Positions 14,714 to 18,053 of a stretch of 18,053 nucleotides of DNA are shown one piece after another. The notes beneath the pieces were generated by a model, which ran no database searches, was not told where the DNA came from, and worked only from the letters and a program-made list of their open reading frames with translations. This DNA comes from Winogradskyella sp. (GTDB taxonomy: Bacteria > Bacteroidota > Bacteroidia > Flavobacteriales > Flavobacteriaceae), in contig JASBSE010000292.1 of the NCBI GenBank assembly GCA_030149115.1, forward strand, positions 1 to 18,053. The letters run 5' to 3'. How positions within the stretch are numbered: the stretch's first letter is position 1; the number at the start of each line of letters is the position of its first letter. The translations under genes were made by a program, and so were the position numbers.

Positions 14714-15004
14714 TTATATAAAACCTTTTATCAACGAAAGAAAAACACAAGTAATTAAACTGTCTAACAAAAATATAATACTAAAAAATTTAAGGTTAGA
14801 CACACCTCTTATTCTATAAAAATTTAAGCGTTGCCTTAATTTTCTATCGCTAATCATTATCCATAGCAGAAAGACCAAGAATAATTTAGTGCAAAGCGCC
14901 AAAATCAATTCTGGATTAATTGCCGTAATAGCAATGGTCACTAAAAACGACCATAGAGCAAGCGGCTTGTAGTAGTTTAGTATAGAGGTAAACTGCTTTC
15001 GCAT
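14714..15004 (-). CDS. Small 3-TM membrane protein A, putative minimal ABC permease subunit
   Basis: A 96-residue protein, paralogue of B, starting MRKQFTSILNYYKPLALWSF. Hydrophobic segments are at about 15-29, 32-51 and 72-93. A basic loop at 53-66 (DRKLRQRLNFYRIR) precedes GVS and would face the cytoplasm by the positive-inside rule. It is the first gene of the minus-strand operon, 20 bases before protein B. A weak -7-like box TAGCGTTG is seen on the minus strand at 15020 to 15013, and two palindromes lie upstream. With B it could form a heteromeric 6-TM permease for the ATPase, but this rests only on context and paralogy. Confidence 0.7.
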   Translation of the reverse strand: MRKQFTSILNYYKPLALWSFLVTIAITAINPELILALCTKLFLVFLLWIMISDRKLRQRLNFYRIRGVSNLKFFSIIFLLDSLITCVFLSLIKGFI

Positions 15005-15025
15005 AATACTTACAACGCTAAAAGA

Positions 15026-15043
15026 TTAAAAAATATTTTTTAA
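15026..15043. repeat. 18-base AT palindrome upstream of the ABC operon
   Basis: A perfect palindrome, TT-A6-TA-T6-AA, in the 158-base divergent gap between the ABC operon and prfA. It is pure A/T, so chance is a real possibility. It may be an operator or a bent/melting region. Confidence 0.35.
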
Positions 15044-15051
15044 AATAGTCG

Positions 15052-15065
15052 CAAAATGCATTTTG
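15052..15065. repeat. 14-base palindrome CAAAATGCATTTTG
   Basis: A perfect palindrome with a TGCA core, 8 bases from the AT palindrome at 15026-15043 and about 48 bases upstream of the protein A start. It is a candidate repressor site for the ABC operon; no regulator gene is adjacent. Confidence 0.4.
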
Positions 15066-15132
15066 GATAAAATCCTCAAAATCAAGTGTAAGTTTCTCAA
15101 GACTTAAATCTCAATAATCAAGTAAAAAATTG

Positions 15133-15140
15133 TACTTTTG
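15133..15140 (+). promoter_or_regulatory. -7 promoter box (TACTTTTG) of prfA
   Basis: Exact TAnnTTTG match, 22 bases before the prfA ATG. A purine-rich GAAGAGAG (15155-15162) abuts the ATG, one of the few Shine-Dalgarno-like sequences in this window. Confidence 0.6.
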
Positions 15141-15162
15141 ACATCCAATTTTTTGAAGAGAG

Positions 15163-16239
15163 ATGTTAGAGAAAATTCAGATTGTAAAACAACGATTCGA
15201 TGAGGTAAATGACCTCATAATTCAACCAGATATAATTGCAGATCAGAAGCGTTACATTCAACTAAATAAGGAATATAAGGACCTAAAGAAAATAGTTGAT
15301 AAAGGCGATGTTTATAAAGAATTATTAGATAATATTTCTGAAGCTGAAGAGATCCTTGCAGATGATTCCGATGCTGAGATGGTAGAAATGGCAAAAATGC
15401 AATTAGACGAAGCTAAAGAGGATTTGCCTAAAATCGAAGAAGAAATACGTTTTTTATTGATACCAAAAGATCCAGACGATGCCAAGAATGTTGTTGTTGA
15501 AGTACGTGCAGGAACAGGTGGAGACGAAGCTAGTATTTTTGCAGGTGACTTATACAGAATGTACTCAAAATACTGTAGTAACAAAGGCTGGAAGGTAGAT
15601 GTTGTAAGTACAAGTGAAGGAACATCTGGTGGTTTTAAAGAAATTATTTTCGAAGTTTCAGGAGAAGATGTTTATGGAACGTTGAAGTTTGAAGCAGGTG
15701 TGCATCGTGTACAGCGTGTACCACAAACAGAGACACAAGGTCGTGTGCATACCAGTGCAGCAACTGTAGTTGTAATGCCAGAAGCAGAAGAGTTTGATTA
15801 CGAACTAGACATGACAGAGGTTCGTATAGAGCGTACAACATCAACTGGTCCTGGAGGTCAGTCGGTAAATACAACCTATTCTGCAATTAAACTGCACCAT
15901 GAGCCAACAGGTATGATTGTGAGTTGTCAAGATCAGAAATCATCGCACAAAAACTTAGAAAAAGCCTTAAAAGTTTTACGTTCGCGATTATATGAAGAAG
16001 AGTTAAGAAAGCGTCAGGCAGAAGCTTCAGAAAAGCGTAAAAGTATGGTAAGCTCTGGAGATAGAAGTGCTAAGATTAGAACATACAACTATCCTCAAGG
16101 TCGTGTAACCGATCATAGAATAGGGTTAACCTTATATGATTTATCAAACATCATAGACGGAGATATTCAAAAAATAATAGACGAATTAATGCTTGCAGAA
16201 AACACTGAGTTGTTAAAAGCCAGCGACGAAACAATATAA
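15163..16239 (+). CDS. prfA: Peptide chain release factor 1
   Basis: A 358-residue cytoplasmic translation factor that reads UAA and UAG in the ribosomal A site and triggers peptide release. The GGQ motif is at 231-233 (TSTGPGGQSVN), the residues contacting the peptidyl transferase centre. The codon-recognition PxT motif is PQT at 187-189 (RVPQTETQGRVHTSAATV), of the RF1 type rather than the SPF of RF2. The N-terminal helical domain and VVEVRAGTGGDEASIFAGDLYRMY are typical, and the length is normal. A terminator follows immediately, before pyrF. Confidence 0.96.
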   Translation: MLEKIQIVKQRFDEVNDLIIQPDIIADQKRYIQLNKEYKDLKKIVDKGDVYKELLDNISEAEEILADDSDAEMVEMAKMQLDEAKEDLPKIEEEIRFLLIPKDPDDAKNVVVEVRAGTGGDEASIFAGDLYRMYSKYCSNKGWKVDVVSTSEGTSGGFKEIIFEVSGEDVYGTLKFEAGVHRVQRVPQTETQGRVHTSAATVVVMPEAEEFDYELDMTEVRIERTTSTGPGGQSVNTTYSAIKLHHEPTGMIVSCQDQKSSHKNLEKALKVLRSRLYEEELRKRQAEASEKRKSMVSSGDRSAKIRTYNYPQGRVTDHRIGLTLYDLSNIIDGDIQKIIDELMLAENTELLKASDETI

Positions 16240-16245
16240 ATTTTT

Positions 16246-16270
16246 AGGCCTCTTTTTTGAGGCTTTTTTT
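16246..16270 (+). terminator. Terminator or attenuator-like hairpin between prfA and pyrF
   Basis: Stem AGGCCTC (16246-16252) pairs with GAGGCTT (16259-16265; one G-T pair) around a T6 loop, followed by a T5 tail. The tail ends 5 bases before the pyrF ATG, so pyrF must rely on read-through, or on a promoter inside prfA or the hairpin. Confidence 0.75.
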
Positions 16271-16275
16271 ATAAC

Positions 16276-17091
16276 ATGACAACACAACAACTAATCAATC
16301 AAATCAAGAAAAAACAATCCTTTCTTTGCATAGGATTAGATGTAGATTTAAATAAAATTCCTCAACACCTTTTAGAGGAAGAGGACCCAATATTTGCTTT
16401 TAATAAAGCTATAATCGATGCAACACATCAACTTTGTGTGGCCTATAAGCCTAACACAGCATTTTATGAAGCCTATGGTATTAAAGGCTGGCAGGCTTTA
16501 GAGAAAACCATAAATTATCTTAACGACAAGCATCCTGAAATTTACACCATTGCAGATGCAAAACGTGGAGATATTGGTAACACAAGTACCATGTATGCAA
16601 AAGCTTTTTTTGAAGATTTAGGTTTCGATAGTGTAACCGTAGCACCATATATGGGCAAAGATTCGGTAGAACCTTTTTTAGCTTTTGAGGATAAGCACAC
16701 CATTTTATTGGCTTTAACGTCTAATCAAGGAGCTTTTGATTTTCAAACTAAAACTGTAGATGGAGTAGAACTTTATAAGCAGGTTTTGAAAACTTCAAAA
16801 ACTTGGGAAAATGCTCAAAATTTAATGTATGTAGTCGGTGCTACAAAGGCAGAATATTTAGCAGATATACGACAAATAATTCCAGATAGTTTTTTACTAG
16901 TGCCAGGTGTTGGAGCACAAGGTGGTAACCTTCAAGATGTTTGTAAATACGGAATGACTGATAATGTAGGCTTGCTTATTAATTCTTCTAGAGGAATAAT
17001 TTATGCATCTCAAAATGATGATTTTGCGCAGGCTGCGGCAGCAAAAGCTAAAGAATTGCAATTGCAGATGAGTGAAATTCTAAATGCTTAA
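16276..17091 (+). CDS. pyrF: Orotidine 5'-phosphate decarboxylase (type 2 family)
   Basis: A 271-residue cytoplasmic enzyme catalysing the last step of UMP synthesis (OMP to UMP and CO2). Motifs of the longer type 2 OMPDC group are FLCIGLDVDLNKIP (16-29), AYKPNTAFYEAYG, the catalytic TIADAKRGDIGNTS with D94, K96 and D99, APYMGKDSVEPF, and the phosphate loop PGVGAQGG. No other pyr gene is in the window. The ATG follows the prfA terminator directly. The BtuF-like gene starts 35 bases downstream and is probably co-transcribed. Confidence 0.93.
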   Translation: MTTQQLINQIKKKQSFLCIGLDVDLNKIPQHLLEEEDPIFAFNKAIIDATHQLCVAYKPNTAFYEAYGIKGWQALEKTINYLNDKHPEIYTIADAKRGDIGNTSTMYAKAFFEDLGFDSVTVAPYMGKDSVEPFLAFEDKHTILLALTSNQGAFDFQTKTVDGVELYKQVLKTSKTWENAQNLMYVVGATKAEYLADIRQIIPDSFLLVPGVGAQGGNLQDVCKYGMTDNVGLLINSSRGIIYASQNDDFAQAAAAKAKELQLQMSEILNA

Positions 17092-17126
17092 AATTTAGAA
17101 ATCTAAACTCGTTTCGGCATCTTCAG

Positions 17127-17909
17127 ATGAAATACTTAGATCAGTTAAATAGAAGTGTTGAGCTAGAGCATACACCCAAACGAATTGTATCTCTGGTGCC
17201 TTCACAAACAGAATTATTAGTTGATTTAGGATTGGAAAATCAATTGGTTGGTGTCACAAAATTTTGCGTTCACCCAAATCATCTCAGAGAGCATAAAACT
17301 GTTGTTGGAGGTACGAAGCAAGTTAATATTGAAAAAATAAAGGGACTTAAACCAGACATTATACTTTGTAATAAAGAAGAAAATACAAAGGAAATAATAG
17401 AGGATTTAGAAGATGTAGCTCTGATACATATTAGTGATGTAGATACTGTTGAAGATTGTTTAGAGCTTATAAAAATGTATGGTAGTATTTTCAATAGCTC
17501 TAAAAATGCTTCAGACTTAATTGTAGCTATTACAACCGAAAGACAAAAATTTCAATCTGTATTACAATCTACAAGGAAGAAAAAAGTTGTCTGTTTTATA
17601 TGGAAGAATCCTTGGATGGTTGCAGCTTCAAATACATTTATAAATACAATGATTACCGAAGCTAGTTTTAGTAATGTTTTTGAAAACGAAGCGCGTTATC
17701 CTGAAATAGATTTAGAACATCCAAAATTAAAAGAAGCAGATTTAATATTCCTTTCAAGTGAGCCATATCCTTTTAAAACTAAGGATATAGACGCTTTTAG
17801 AGAGAAGTTTCCATTAAAAGATATAAGTATAGTTGATGGTGAGATGTTCTCTTGGTACGGAAGCAGGTTGTTAAAGTCTTATGAGTATTTTCAAACGTCT
17901 TTTTATTAA
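17127..17909 (+). CDS. TroA/BtuF-like helical-backbone metal-receptor protein, no signal peptide
   Basis: A 260-residue protein of the class III periplasmic-binding-protein fold. It opens with the domain itself: PKRIVSLVPSQTELLVDLGLENQLVGVTKFCVHP (about 17-50), then VGGTKQVNIEKIKGLKPDIILCNKEEN, the long linking helix (about 120-150), and the second lobe (KVVCFIWKNPWMVAASNTFINTMI; LKEADLIFLSSEPYPF; ending GEMFSWYGSRLLKSYEYF). Family members bind cobalamin, haem or iron siderophores for an ABC importer. This one has no N-terminal signal peptide or lipobox, and the codons upstream of the ATG do not supply one, so it may act in the cytoplasm. It probably shares a transcript with pyrF. The ligand is not predictable from the sequence. 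Confidence 0.82.
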   Translation: MKYLDQLNRSVELEHTPKRIVSLVPSQTELLVDLGLENQLVGVTKFCVHPNHLREHKTVVGGTKQVNIEKIKGLKPDIILCNKEENTKEIIEDLEDVALIHISDVDTVEDCLELIKMYGSIFNSSKNASDLIVAITTERQKFQSVLQSTRKKKVVCFIWKNPWMVAASNTFINTMITEASFSNVFENEARYPEIDLEHPKLKEADLIFLSSEPYPFKTKDIDAFREKFPLKDISIVDGEMFSWYGSRLLKSYEYFQTSFY

Positions 17910-17911
17910 AT

Positions 17912-17993
17912 AAAAAAAGTCGGCACCTAACTAAAATACCGACTTTAATCTAACTAACTTGTTCTAATCTCTTTTAAGACTTAATCTCTTTTG
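17912..17993 (-). ncRNA. Predicted ~80-nt small RNA
   Basis: A minus-strand unit with a promoter-like box upstream, no ATG in the transcript, and a strong terminator at its end. The 11-base sequence AAAAGAGATTA (minus strand) occurs twice, at 17992 to 17982 and 17975 to 17965, in the 5' half. These are single-stranded-looking A/G-rich repeats that could be base-pairing sites. The 3' half folds as the hairpin 17916-17946 followed by seven U. No known RNA family was recognised. It is predicted from signals only. Confidence 0.4.
17916..17946 (-). terminator. Hairpin terminator, strongest for minus-strand transcription
   Basis: AAAGTCGG (17916-17923) pairs with CCGACTTT (17939-17946) around a 15-base loop. 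On the minus strand the stem is followed by a 7-T run (17918 to 17912). On the plus strand only three T follow. It may still serve the BtuF-like gene weakly. Confidence 0.7.
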
Positions 17994-17998
17994 CGGTA

Positions 17999-18006
17999 CA
18001 AAGATG
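17999..18006 (-). promoter_or_regulatory. -7-like box (CATCTTTG) for the predicted small RNA
   Basis: On the minus strand CATCTTTG matches TAnnTTTG at all but the first base and is followed by TACCGC, much like the CACCG after the GSII promoter box. No -33 TTG is visible in the remaining bases of the window. Confidence 0.4.
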
Positions 18007-18053
18007 TTGACTTTCTATGGTTTAAATGTTATGTTAATATTAGCATATAATTA

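Noticed and set aside
14694..14750. N-terminal extension of small membrane protein B starting at a TTG
   Set aside because: It would overlap gene A by 37 bases, and the 19 extra residues have no counterpart in paralogue A, whereas the ATG at 14691-14693 aligns with A's start.

Overview
The window looks like a chromosomal segment of a marine or otherwise low-GC member of the Flavobacteriaceae (Bacteroidota). Evidence: strongly AT-rich DNA; Bacteroidota-type promoter -7 boxes (TAnnTTTG) in front of most genes and few Shine-Dalgarno sequences; a secreted nuclease with a type IX secretion (T9SS) C-terminal sorting signal; a BlaI/BlaR1-type pair whose sensor ends in a TonB-plug-like domain; a eukaryotic-type (GSII) and a type III glutamine synthetase side by side; the ~390-residue Bacteroidota form of PurM; and a DUF3078 protein. 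No tRNA, rRNA, CRISPR array, IS element or phage gene was seen.

Layout. 130-2294: secreted LTD/Calx-beta/endonuclease I protein, then a 46-residue membrane miniprotein, ending at a hairpin terminator. 2369-4926 (minus): M56 (BlaR1/MecR1-like) membrane metallopeptidase and its BlaI/MecI-like repressor, controlled by a doubly palindromic operator laid over the promoter (4957-5000). 5092-6042: YrbG-type cation/Ca2+ antiporter, with a bidirectional terminator against the next gene. 6102-9481: divergent glutamine synthetases GSII (minus) and GSIII (plus). 9482-9993: region with a 45-residue putative exported peptide, several short repeats and a strong terminator. 9994-10677: outer-membrane beta-barrel protein. 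10727-12918: purM and a DUF3078 outer-membrane protein, apparently co-transcribed. 13024-15004: very AT-rich block with an 8-TM membrane protein facing a three-gene minus-strand operon (two paralogous ~95-residue 3-TM proteins and an ABC ATPase). 15163-17909: prfA, pyrF and a TroA/BtuF-like metal-receptor protein without a signal peptide. Right edge (about 17912-18006, minus): promoter, direct repeats and a strong terminator that together look like an ~80-nt small RNA gene.

How the genes fit together. Most of the window is housekeeping: nitrogen assimilation (two GS enzymes), purine and pyrimidine synthesis (purM, pyrF), translation termination (prfA) and ion homeostasis. The parts most worth a second look are the minimal ABC system at 13731-15004, the BlaI operator together with the unusual M56 sensor, and the predicted small RNA at the right edge. 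Three reading frames (BlaI-like, GSII, GSIII) can be extended upstream to a TTG, but that TTG is part of the -7 promoter box, so the downstream ATG was chosen in each case.
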